The notes beneath the pieces are model-generated. The model was not told the origin of the DNA. It was given only the letters and a program-made list of their open reading frames with translations, and did not search any database. Shown piece by piece: positions 1 through 8,775 of a stretch of 42,229 bases of DNA. Each line of letters opens with the position of its first letter. The first letter of the stretch is position 1. The position numbers and the translations under genes are program-made. This DNA is from Sphaeroforma sirkka (taxonomy: Eukaryota; Opisthokonta; Ichthyosporea; Ichthyophonida): NCBI GenBank assembly GCA_001586965.3, contig LUCW03001522.1, positions 1 through 42,229 on the forward strand. The letters run 5' to 3'.

Positions 1-115
1 CCAGCAATAGGTGAGCTGGCACCCCATCTCCGTCCGAGGTAGCAGGGGTTGTCTTTGAAATCAGCCATTTCTTGGCGTGCTTGCCCACCAGTTGGCTGGG
101 TCCTTGTTGGGTCGG
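1..115 (-). CDS. Exon 6 of candidate host gene (partial)
   Basis: A pyrimidine-leading acceptor (cccctttcaatgcag) precedes 115 and the frame stays open to the left edge. It starts in phase 0, matching the end of exon 5. The product begins PTQQGPSQLVGKHAKKWLIS and continues with TTPATSDGDGVPAHLLL. No domain is recognised; the remainder lies outside the window. Confidence 0.4.
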
Positions 116-815
116 CTGCATTGAAAGGGGCATGTGGCTATGCATGAGACACACACCAACCCCTATAACTTGTGTGGACATATATACCTTAAAACCCTAA
201 ACCCCTAAAACATATTTGTGATCCTTCATCTGACGCTAAGTCTGTTCGATTCCTGAACGTCACCCGGCATGACAACGCATAGCACTTGTGTTTAGGTGGG
301 CGTATACATATACACGTGCACCTACAGACTTTTTATACGTTTACTTGACAATCAGTGCCTTCTCATCCATCAGTTTGTGTGTGATTGGATTGTGTCATAT
401 GTTGTGCCAAACTATATAGAAAACCCTAACGCCAGTGCACCCTACGCAACCACTCCACACATTCACTCAGTATCCACAACAGCAAAGTACATGTACAAAG
501 TATGTAACCTATAGCAACCCGAAGAAAGCACATACATATACACACATCACACCCATCACACCCATGCACACTTACAGACTATAACAACACGAAGAAAGTA
601 CATACATACACACCCACAACACCCGTGCACACTTACAGATGGGGAGGTAAGGGGTGTTGGCGACATATCACAATCGATCATTACAGCCTCTGTGCCCTTC
701 CCCATGAAGCGATTGCCCTGTCTACTCTGCGCTGTGGCACCTGCGTGGAGTACGAGAGCGCTCAACCCATCAGCCTCAACTGTCACGATATACATCATAT
801 GTATGTATTTATAAG

Positions 816-861
<46 letters not shown>

Positions 862-889
862 ATGTGTGTGTGTGTGTTGTGTGTGTGTG

Positions 890-941
<52 letters not shown>

Positions 942-2848
942 GTGTGTGTGCGTGTGTGTGTAAAGAGTGTAAGAGTGCAAGCACCTGCCGTGCTCTACTG
1001 ATGTCGTTCGCATGAGCATAGCCATACGCTCAAGAGCAGTGTAGAGCCATAGCCTCGGCAGTGCCACTCTCATCCACTCGCGTGCTGCACTGGCAAAATC
1101 GTGCAAAAACGAACATGGAAAACCGATATGCACTCACGCGTACACACAGGTGTCTACTATAGCATGTATAAATGTATATGTATATGTGCATATGTGTGTA
1201 TGTGTATATGTATATGTGTGCATGTATGTGTATGTGTATGTGTGGCAATGTGTATGTGTATATATGTGCATATGTGTGCATGTGCATATCATTTGTGTAT
1301 ATATGTGTATGTCCATGTCCATGTCCATGTATATATATGTGCATTGTGTATGTATATGTATATGTGGATATATATGTCTATGTCTACGTATATGTCTATG
1401 TGTACATATGTGCATATGTGTATGTATATGTATATGTATAGATGTATATGTATATGTATAGATATATATGTGTATGTGTATGTGTATGTATATCTATATG
1501 TGATCCTATGCCATGTACCTACCATTGCTGTTCGTAGCTGTGGTATGCTCGTCCGAATCAGAGATCACGATTGCGTTCGCGGGGCCTTTGGCAAGCGCTA
1601 GCTTTTTTCTGGTTTTTTGGACAGTCCTTTTTCTTCCGCTGAGGTGCAGCTGCTGTGTGGTGTGCAATACACACATACAAATCAATACAAATCTTCTAGG
1701 GCCTGTCCCATTATAGCGAATTGCACCCCCCCCCCCTTTAAGGAGAATATGTACTCAGAAGTACTAGTTGTGGTGGCGGGAAGGTCTCTCACCGCTTGCG
1801 ATGCGTGAGGGAAGGCGTGTATTGGGGCTTAACCAGTGAATGTAGATATAAATAAAAAGCCCCAGAAAAGGCCCCCCAGACCGTGTGTTTGCTATGGCCC
1901 CAATAGTATCAGCATCTATTCCAGTAGGTAGTGCATGTATCGCCACAGGTGTCCGTGTGAGTACTGTGTCTATCACGCGAGTATCGGAATGCCGCAAGTA
2001 TATAAACAATGCGTCTGTATTGAAACTGTGTGCTGTTGTGTCACTGATTTGTGTAGAACCTGTACGGGTGATATGTCGTACTATCCTTGTACACAGTGCG
2101 AGGCGATGGCGATATAGATGTGGTGCGTTAAAAGTTTGCAAACGGTTCAAGGCGCGTACCCGTTTCTGCCAAGCCGCATCTCGGATAACCAACTCGTTGA
2201 ACGGCCAACAACCCACTCGTTAAACAGCCAACAACCAACTCGTTAAACGGCCAACAACCAACTCGTTAAACGGCCAACAACCAACTCGTTAAACGGCCAA
2301 CAACCAACTCGTTAAACAGCCTACAGCGCCACTCCAAAGCCGCCCATAACGCATCCGAAACTCGCACTTCAGGCCATTCCTCGTGATAGAAAAGAGACAC
2401 GTGCGTGTACACGAACACTCTGCCAGAGCACAACTCACCTGGAGGCGCCACTGTTTCGGATGTCGCTGCTGTCGAGGTTAACCCCACCGTGTTGGTGTTG
2501 TTGACCTGCTGAACCACCGCCGCGTTCGGTAGTGTGTTGGTTTGTGTAGTGGGTGTGGTAATCGGATGAGCGACCTCGCTTGTTGGTTGTGAGCGGGTAT
2601 TCGCCTGAGTTGTATCTGATACAGGCTGTGACGCACGCGTGTGTATTTGTCTGGTAGGTGTGTCTGGTTGTGCAGCGTCTGTGTTTTTTTTGGGTGTTGA
2701 GTTTCTGCCACCTCTAGCAGACCTCCCACGACCACGACTCCGTCCTCTGCTTCTACTTGCGGCACTGCCTCTTGCGCTACTGTGACCCTGACCTGTATTC
2801 GAAAACAGTAATCCTATTTCTTTCTACATCCAAACGTAGAAGAATGTA

Positions 2849-2881
<33 letters not shown>

Positions 2882-3624
2882 GAGTGTGTGTGTGTGTGCA
2901 TATGATACAGTTATATATATATATATATATATATGCATATATATATATATTATATATATATATATAATAACGCATATTTATAAACAAATGTATAAGTAGT
3001 GTATATACATATATATATACATATATATATATATATTAAATGAATAAATAGATATATAATACACATATATATATATATATATGTATATATATGCAGTATA
3101 TATTTATATATATATATATAACAAAAACATACATATTATTATATATATATATATACATACACATACATATACATATGTACATGTATGTATGTATATGTAT
3201 ATATTATATATATTATATATATATATATACTATATATATATGTATTGCATGTATGTATAATAATATATATATATGTATAGTATAACGCATATATATATAT
3301 GTGTTTAAGATAAGAGATAGTTAATGAGTGCGCGTACGAATGATGCATGATGATATGCTATTGACATGTACATATAGTAATATGTGTTGTGTGATGATGA
3401 TGCGTGTTAACACATGATTGATTGGTAATTATGTACGTGTATATATATATTAATGCATGTGTGCATATATATATTAATATATATATATATATATATATAT
3501 GAATGACATATATATATATATATATTAATAATATTATATATATACATATATACATATAGGCGTTATATATCCATATAAAACATTATATACGCAAAACATC
3601 CATATATATATATCTATATATATG

Positions 3625-3656
<32 letters not shown>

Positions 3657-3926
3657 TACATGCATAATATATATATATATATTATATGCAATATGTAACA
3701 TACATAACATATATATGGGTATATAATAAATATACACATGTTTATATATATATATATATATTATTATATATAATATATATATATATATTATGATACATGA
3801 TGATGATGAAGTGTGTTACGTGTGGACAGATATATATATATAAAATATATAATATATATATATACATATTATATATATATATATATATATGATCAAGAAT
3901 ATATGCACATATATATTTCTCTATCA

Positions 3927-3970
<44 letters not shown>

Positions 3971-4118
3971 GCGTGATGTGTGATGATGCGTGTGTGTGTG
4001 TGATTGTGTGCATAATATATATAATATATGCAGTATTGTGTGTACGTGTGCGTATGTATGTGTGTGGTGTGTGCATGTGTGTGTGTGTGTGTATCCCATA
4101 TATATATATATATATGCG

Positions 4119-4160
<42 letters not shown>

Positions 4161-4704
4161 GGTGTGTGTGTGTGTGTGTTTGTATGTATGTGTGTATGTG
4201 AGTGTGTGTGTGTATTCGCGCGTCTTTCTGTGCGTGTGCATGTATGTATGTGTATATGTTTTTGACTGTGTTTGTGCGAATGTGTGCTTGTGTATGTGCG
4301 TGTGTGTGTCTGCGTTTGTGTGCGTGGGTGCTTGTACTAGTGTGTGCGTGGGTGTGTTTATGTATGTGCGTATTTTATATGTAATTGTGCATGAGTGCGT
4401 GTCTTTGCGTGTGTTTATGTAATTGTGTGTGTGTGTATGTGTGCGGAGTGTTTACGTGTGTGTGTGTATGTGTGTGTTTATGTATATGTATGTGTGTGTG
4501 AGAGAGTATTTATTGTTTGTGTGCAAGCTCGTGAGTGTGTTTATAGATACATAGACATATGACCTACACAAATTTTTGTTCACATGCTGCGAAAAAGCTC
4601 TCACGTTCATGCAATCATAGGATAATAGAGTTCGTACCTCCGTTTTGGCCACCGTTTTTCCGTTCATCCATCCGGCGCTTTGCGCTATGTTTCGTTCTGG
4701 CCAT
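1..4704 (-). CDS. Candidate multi-exon host gene, partial (runs off left edge)
   Basis: Predicted model on the minus strand: 4704-4638, 2792-2439, 2059-1793, about 1652-1523, 779-637, 115-1. Every internal exon has an AG acceptor and a GT donor. The clearest donors are AG|GTACGA, AG|GTGAGT, TG|GTAGGT and CT|GTAAGT. Splice phases match at four of five junctions (exon 1 to 2, 2 to 3, 4 to 5, 5 to 6). The exon 3 to 4 junction is unresolved: exon 3 ends in phase 1, while the widest acceptor for exon 4 needs phase 0; an acceptor at 1586 would fit. The predicted product (about 355 residues to the window edge) begins with an H3-tail-like segment, then an RG/RS-rich and a T/P/Q/N-rich stretch, then a basic segment and a SUMO-interaction-like motif. 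That composition suggests a nuclear, chromatin- or RNA-associated protein, which is inference. No enzymatic domain is recognised. Introns 1 and 4 are packed with TA/TG repeats and intron 2 holds a 23-bp minisatellite. Confidence 0.45.
186..213. repeat. Short telomere-like stretch (CCCTAAA variants)
   Basis: The sequence reads ttaaaaccctaaacccctaa, matching two to three degenerate copies of the plant/protist-type telomere unit CCCTAAA. It is too short and isolated to be a telomere; an interstitial remnant or chance in an A/C-rich intron are both possible. It falls in predicted intron 5 (116-636). Confidence 0.25.
511..639. repeat. Imperfect tandem duplication containing a 5' splice site
   Basis: Two head-to-tail units, 511-580 and 581-639, share atarcaacMcgaagaaagYa and the end gcacacttacaga. 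The minus-strand sequence GTAAGTGTGC occurs in both, so the donor of predicted exon 5 is duplicated 62 nt further into the intron. Confidence 0.6.
637..779 (-). CDS. Exon 5 of candidate host gene
   Basis: An acceptor (atcgtgacag) precedes 779; the exon starts with two bases that fit the phase-1 end of exon 4 and runs 143 nt to a CATCT|GTAAGT donor. The product includes EADGLSALVLHAGATAQS, then a segment ending MIDCDMSPTPLTSPS with SP/TP sites. An alternative acceptor lies within it (ctccacgcag). Its donor lies inside a tandem duplication, so a second near-identical donor follows 62 nt downstream at 575/574. Confidence 0.4.
817..1500. repeat. TA, TG and TGTATA microsatellites
   Basis: (TA)n at 817-857, (TG)n with minor interruptions at 862-960, and a long mixed TGTATA/TGTGCA array at about 1158-1500. 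All are alternating pyrimidine-purine. The unique island at 970-1145 between them has an open minus-strand frame with a possible exon (acceptor ttttgccag, donor GGCAG|GTGCTT), but its phase does not fit the neighbouring exons. The tracts lie in predicted intron 4. Confidence 0.9.
1523..1652 (-). CDS. Exon 4 of candidate host gene: basic stretch plus SUMO-interaction-like motif
   Basis: The frame encodes a basic run (GRKRTVQKTRKKLALAKG) typical of nuclear localisation signals, then ANAIVISDSDEH: a hydrophobic V/I core followed by acidic and serine residues, the pattern of SUMO-interaction motifs. The donor is AATG|GTAGGT at 1523/1522, phase 1. Acceptor choices are 1652, 1649, 1638 or 1585; only the last matches the phase of exon 3, and it would drop the basic run while keeping the acidic motif. 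Function in SUMO binding is inference. Confidence 0.4.
1793..2059 (-). CDS. Exon 3 of candidate host gene
   Basis: An acceptor (cacccgtacag) precedes 2059 and a donor (AAGCG|GTGAGA) follows 1793. The 267-nt exon starts with two bases that fit the phase-1 end of exon 2. The product contains the segments STQISDTTAHSFNTDALFIY and VIDTVLTRTPVAIHALPTG, then a short hydrophobic run (FLGLFIYIYIHWL) of about 13 residues, short for a membrane helix. No domain is recognised. The same DNA is also open on the plus strand (1885-2223), so the coding strand rests on the splice-phase argument. Confidence 0.35.
2187..2321. repeat. 23-bp minisatellite, six copies
   Basis: Units with consensus ccaactcgttaaacggcc + aacaa start at 2189, 2212, 2235, 2258, 2281 and 2304, an exact 23-bp period with one to three substitutions per unit. 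The middle three units are nearly identical, implying recent slippage or unequal exchange. The array lies in predicted intron 2 (2438-2060). Confidence 0.9.
2439..2792 (-). CDS. Exon 2 of candidate host gene: RG/RS-rich then T/P/Q/N-rich
   Basis: An acceptor (ttcgaatacag) precedes 2792 and the frame is open for 354 nt down to a consensus CCTCCAG|GTGAGT donor at 2439/2438. The first third is basic and glycine-rich (SRSRGRSRGRGRSARGGR), like RG/RGG regions that bind RNA or are arginine-methylated. The rest is low-complexity T, P, Q, N and S with scattered hydrophobics, probably disordered. A stretch free of stops with this composition, bounded by good splice sites and in phase with exon 1, is unlikely to be chance, but no homologue is recognised. 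Confidence 0.45.
2838..4545. repeat. 1.7-kb TA/TG-rich microsatellite block
   Basis: Nearly continuous (TA)n, (ATAT)n and, from about 3965, (TG)n/(TGTA)n arrays with short unique interruptions (about 3303-3425 and 3795-3830). It fills most of predicted intron 1 (4637-2793) of the minus-strand gene. Open frames across it encode only Y/I, H/T or V/C repeats and are not genes. Confidence 0.9.
4638..4704 (-). CDS. Exon 1 of candidate host gene: H3-tail-like N-terminus
   Basis: The ATG at 4704 sits in a favourable context (aagATGG). It encodes 22 residues beginning MARTKHSAKRRMDERKNGG and ends at a GGAG|GTACGA donor after one base of the next codon. Canonical histone H3 starts MARTKQTARKS and plant CenH3 often starts MARTKH, so the likeness covers the first six to eleven residues only. 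An ATG upstream at about 4722 soon meets a stop in its own frame. The next exon begins with the two bases needed to restore frame. Confidence 0.45.
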
Positions 4705-4829
4705 CTTTGGAGTTTTCACTCATACATGCGGACCAGATCGCGAATAACTTGCATTAATGTATGCAGACAAGCTTGTAGGCGTCGTCGAACGTGTCCTTTC
4801 GTCTACCAAAGCCGAAGACGTCTAATATA

Positions 4830-5985
4830 AATGTACCTTAATATTCACCAAAAAGCCAACATTCAGATGATACACCTCTTTTCAGCTTTTCTTAAGTAAT
4901 TCATAGCCCTCAAGAGTCAAGACATGATTTTGTTGATAAACTTTATAAATAAATAAATTTATAACCCTAGTCTAGGGTTCTCTCTGTAGTCTACCGTGTG
5001 CACAAACAAAACAAAAATGATTTCGAGTCATAAAAACAAAAACAGATAACAAACCAAAGCTCTTGTCTGATGTCTCGCTATCTGTTCTATTTCAAAAATA
5101 GGAGGCTATATAAACACTAATATACAATATAATTACTTATTTTCGCAACAACCACTAACTCCGTTTGAATTAATCCAGGATCCAACCATAATCCGCTTGT
5201 TGAATTATACTGTCACAGCTGGATATTTTAGTCTTAAAAACTGATGTGTATGTGAGTGTCGTGAAACAAAAACAATCCTATTTTGATGAGAAAAGTCTTG
5301 ACTTCTAAATAAAATAATTGCTCATCGATTTATTGGAAATCATTCTGGTATATTTATACATATATGTTTAGGTGACTTATAAGATTACGGTTTTAAATAT
5401 TCATTCATTGGCGGTGTCATCTACTGTCTATTGCCTCAATATACACTACCTTCTTGGCTCCTGGCTTCATCTTTTTTACTTGTGATAGTGTGTCATTCGG
5501 CACGTGTTGATTACTCCTATACTAGACGTGAAATTATTAGTTTTGAATATTGGATCTGCAGAACCAATAATACCAAATATACGGTGCTACAAACACTCCT
5601 CTGTGTAGGCGTGTAATAAAGCTGCGTCTGCTCCCCTCAATATCTCTATTCTTGTTTGTTTTACAAAAATTTTACCCTAGTATTGACGTAGGAATAAATT
5701 TACAAATGAAAAATTGATTACAACTCTTGTTCTGTTCACCATATAGATCTTATTTTTACCTTCTGTGTTCCACACAAATGACCGCTCACTACTGACGCAT
5801 GAGTATTTTATCCAATATGATCATATTGCATATTCGTCCAGTCCTGAATGGAGTGTAACATATACTTTTAAATTTAGCTGAAAGTGAGGGCTATAGACAA
5901 GCTATATAAAGTATATGTCTGATCAGGTTAGTTATACTAAAAGTAATCAATATAAGATGAGTGATATTATCGTATAAAAAAACTC
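4830..5985. other. AT-rich intergenic stretch, nothing recognised
   Basis: About 1.15 kb upstream of the start of the minus-strand gene, so it probably contains that gene's promoter. No convincing exon, RNA gene or mobile element is seen. A 61-codon plus-strand frame at 5431-5616 has no recognisable features. Confidence 0.4.
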
Positions 5986-7016
5986 GATATGATGGATTGT
6001 GAAAAATAGAAGTACGTATCTACATTCTAAATTGGATATGTACGACATGCGTGAACTCGTCTAACCCTGTTCTGTATGCACACGTTTAGGTGGGGTCGTA
6101 CGCGCAAATTTGTGTTTGAGAAACTAATATGAAGCTGTTACTGTGGCTCGTCAATTCATCTGATATTCATTTATTTTTTTACCTATCTCATGGGAACACA
6201 ATAACTTTAGTTCAATTATCTATTAATCTCATTATCCAGTTTCTACTATTTGTACACATATATGGGCCGTGGTGCATAGAAACAACATATATTGCGCAAT
6301 TGTTTTAAAATTAATACTCGACCACAGATGGAAGCAGTGTGAATGATTTTAAGCACATACTTTCTAGTCAGGTTTGTGCTATGAAATTTACGTTGTGATA
6401 TAAATAGAAAAATATGTAAATATACTGTACATTGATATGCAGATTGGAGTATACTCCCGATATACAGGAAACTTCTGGCTGAAGAATGTGATATATATTG
6501 TTATGATTTCCTGACATGATGCAGTAGACTATGTTCTGCGAGCATATGTGATGTGTTGCTGTGAAAACAAAGTCATCCGAAAGCGTAGATATATAAATAG
6601 CATCTTAGTATGTGAAGCAGAGTTAACAGTATTTACCATCGATCCCTACTAACCGCGTACACATTTCGTTGATTTCGTTTCCACTCTGAGAAATCATCGT
6701 TGCCTGGCACACATATACAGCGGATGCAATTGATTTGCCGTCTGTGATACGCAGCAGCACAGAAGTAATATATTTTTATACTAGTTTGATAGAGGCCACT
6801 TCCACTCTTCGAATGAGCGTTCAAGAGTCTAGTTGAAGAATATACACATCGATGTTCCAGGACTGCTCATTTGATTTAGAGCTAAACGATACTCTCTGGA
6901 AGTCTATATACGACCGGAATAGGATACTTTTGAAACAAGCAGTTGTCCTTTTCATGTTCTCTTCCCGACTGATTTCATAACGATAGTCGAACTGCGATAC
7001 TATATCCTCTTCATAA
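5986..7016 (+). repeat. Tandem segmental duplication, copy 1
   Basis: Begins gatatgatggattgtg and ends tatatcctcttcat. It aligns in order and orientation, with many substitutions and small indels, to 7040-8775. Anchors shared by both copies include tgtgatgtgttgctgtga, ccgcgtacacatttcgttga, and gagctaaacgatactctctg (gagccaaacgatactctctg in copy 2). On the minus strand both copies keep a short reading frame ending INEMCTRLVG-x-D-x-KY and stop (copy 1 near 6620-6750), though replacement changes are common there, so coding is doubtful. Confidence 0.75.
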
Positions 7017-7545
7017 TATCACGTAAGGGGCAGGGGCTTGATATGATGGATTGTGGAAAATAGAAGTACGTACCTACAGTATGAATTATACGTACGAGTC
7101 CTGAGTTTGATTATGCTAGACGTGGGCTGATAAGCTATAGTCATGTTCGTTCTTCTTCTTACTTTCTCGTGATTTTCTAGGAGTTTCTGTCATTATATGT
7201 TTGGGATTGCGTTTGACAAACCAGTAATATCACATATGAAGCAGTTATTGTGGCTTGTCGATTCATCTAATATCTTTTCTACGCCTATCTCACGAGAACA
7301 CGATACTTGTATTCAGTTAGTAGTCCTACTATTTAATTCAATCCCTACTATTAATTCGTCCATTGTGCATAAAAAACAACATATTTTTCGTCAAATTTTA
7401 AACTTAGTACTCGAACACTGATGGAAGTAGTGTTAGCTTTAAATATATACATTCTAGTCAGGTCAGTACTGCGAGATCTACGATATGATGTAAATAAAGA
7501 AACATGTCTAAGTAAAATACAGGATATGCAGATTAAAGTATACTC

Positions 7546-8140
7546 TGTAAACTTCGATGGAAATTACTAGGTTTCAAACTATATTAAACTAAAATACAAT
7601 TTAGTTAGTTAGGATTTAGCAGTGGTAGCTTGTGTAAGAATGATCGGGACTGCCTCTTGTTAAGAGCCTAAATATCCTCGATCACACAGGGCGTACCTCT
7701 AGCTGTTCTTTATTGAATTATTTTCACTAGAAGTACTAAGTATTCATGACCACATGCCTAATTTGTAGATAGACATAATAACGTAAGTCACGTTAATACA
7801 TTAGCTGATATAAATAAAGTTCCATCTGAAGAAAAGTTAAAAAAAGAAAAAGACTTATTGGATTTTGGAGATTGGCGGGAGGACCAAAATCTATAAGTAG
7901 TAGTTCAGAGACTATAAAATTTAGTTTATAATATCCTACATCTACTAATGTCTCAAATAGGTCCAAGTAGATGAGTCATATCAAATACTCAGGCTATTGG
8001 AGCCATCAAAGTGAATTTAGAACACTTTGGAAATATTGGAAAAAGAGCTTGTATTAAATTATTTAAAATACAAATAAAAACCAATGTATTATCTCAATTG
8101 ATCTTGATATTTTAGACTGACCGGAGGCCGTATTTCTACA
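7546..8140 (+). mobile_element. Solo LTR, family A, copy 1
   Basis: Starts TGTAAACTTCGATGG and ends GTATTTCTACA, so it has the TG..CA ends of an LTR. It is flanked by the 4-bp duplication actc (7542-7545, 8141-8144). The paralogous block at 5986-7016 lacks it, which defines the insertion precisely. Length is 595 bp. It has a tataaataaag segment and no coding region. No internal region of this family is present, so it is the product of LTR-LTR recombination or of deletion. Confidence 0.85.
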
Positions 8141-8272
8141 ACTCCCCATGTACAGAATATTTTAGCTGAAGAATGCGGTACATACTGGTGCAATTTGCTG
8201 ACGTGATACAGTACAATATGTTCTGCAAGTATATATGATGTGTTGCTGTGAGAAGAAATTCATCCCGAAAGC

Positions 8273-8308
8273 AGGGACAAAGCAACCCGCAGGGACAGGG
8301 CAACTCGC
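8273..8308. repeat. 18-bp tandem duplication
   Basis: Two units, 8273-8290 and 8291-8308, share agggaca..gcaac.cgc. They lie in the stretch absent from copy 1 of the segmental duplication, so they were gained in copy 2 or lost in copy 1. Confidence 0.7.
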
Positions 8309-8775
8309 ATAATTTGGTTGTCACTAGCCTCGACGCAATTTTATATATAGCATTTTAGTACGTAAAGCAGATTTAGTATTTATCATCGAGCCCTACCAAC
8401 CGCGTACACATTTCGTTGATCTTATTTCCTCGATGAGAAATCATTGTTGCCGGACACATTAGATTTGCCCTCAGTGATACGCAGCACAAAAGCAATTTTT
8501 TTATGAGAGTTTGATAGAGGTCACCCATACTCTTTGAATAAGCCTCTAAAGGTCTTGCTGACCGATTATACATCGACGTTTCAGAACTGCTCATTTAATT
8601 TAGAGCCAAACGATACTCTCTGAACGTTCCCATACAACTGTAATCGAATACTTTTGAAACCAGCCTTGTCCTTTTTATGTTTTGTCCTCGACTGATATCT
8701 AATAATGATTATGACTTCACAATGTAGTTTCACTCATGCTGTAGTCGAGCAGTGATGCTATATCCTCTTTCATTG

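Larger units (their letters stand above)
7040..8775 (+). repeat. Tandem segmental duplication, copy 2 (carries a solo LTR)
   Basis: Second copy of the block, 23 bp downstream of the first. It differs by a 595-bp solo LTR at 7546-8140 and by about 70 bp extra at 8273-8340. Comparison with copy 1 (gtatactcccgatatacag) shows the empty LTR target site. The divergence between copies looks considerable by eye, so the duplication is old and the LTR insertion is younger. Confidence 0.75.

Noticed and set aside
186-213. Chromosome end
   Set aside because: Only two to three degenerate telomere-like units, with exon sequence on the supposedly distal side.
970-1145. Possible extra exon on the minus strand between exons 4 and 5
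   Set aside because: It has an open frame and weak splice sites, but including it breaks the phase that exons 4 and 5 otherwise share.
556-1601. Many open frames rich in T/H, V/C or Y/I on both strands
   Set aside because: They are translations of TA/TG microsatellites; open because the dinucleotide repeats contain no stops.
2187-2321. CRISPR-like array
   Set aside because: Units are directly adjacent without unique spacers, and the window is eukaryotic; it is a minisatellite.
2850-4430. Open frames such as long Y/I or V/C runs
   Set aside because: Same reason; no complex sequence, and they lie in a predicted intron.
1-4704. Calling the minus-strand gene a centromeric histone (CENP-A/CenH3)
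   Set aside because: Only the first six to eleven residues resemble the tail; no histone fold is visible in the window.
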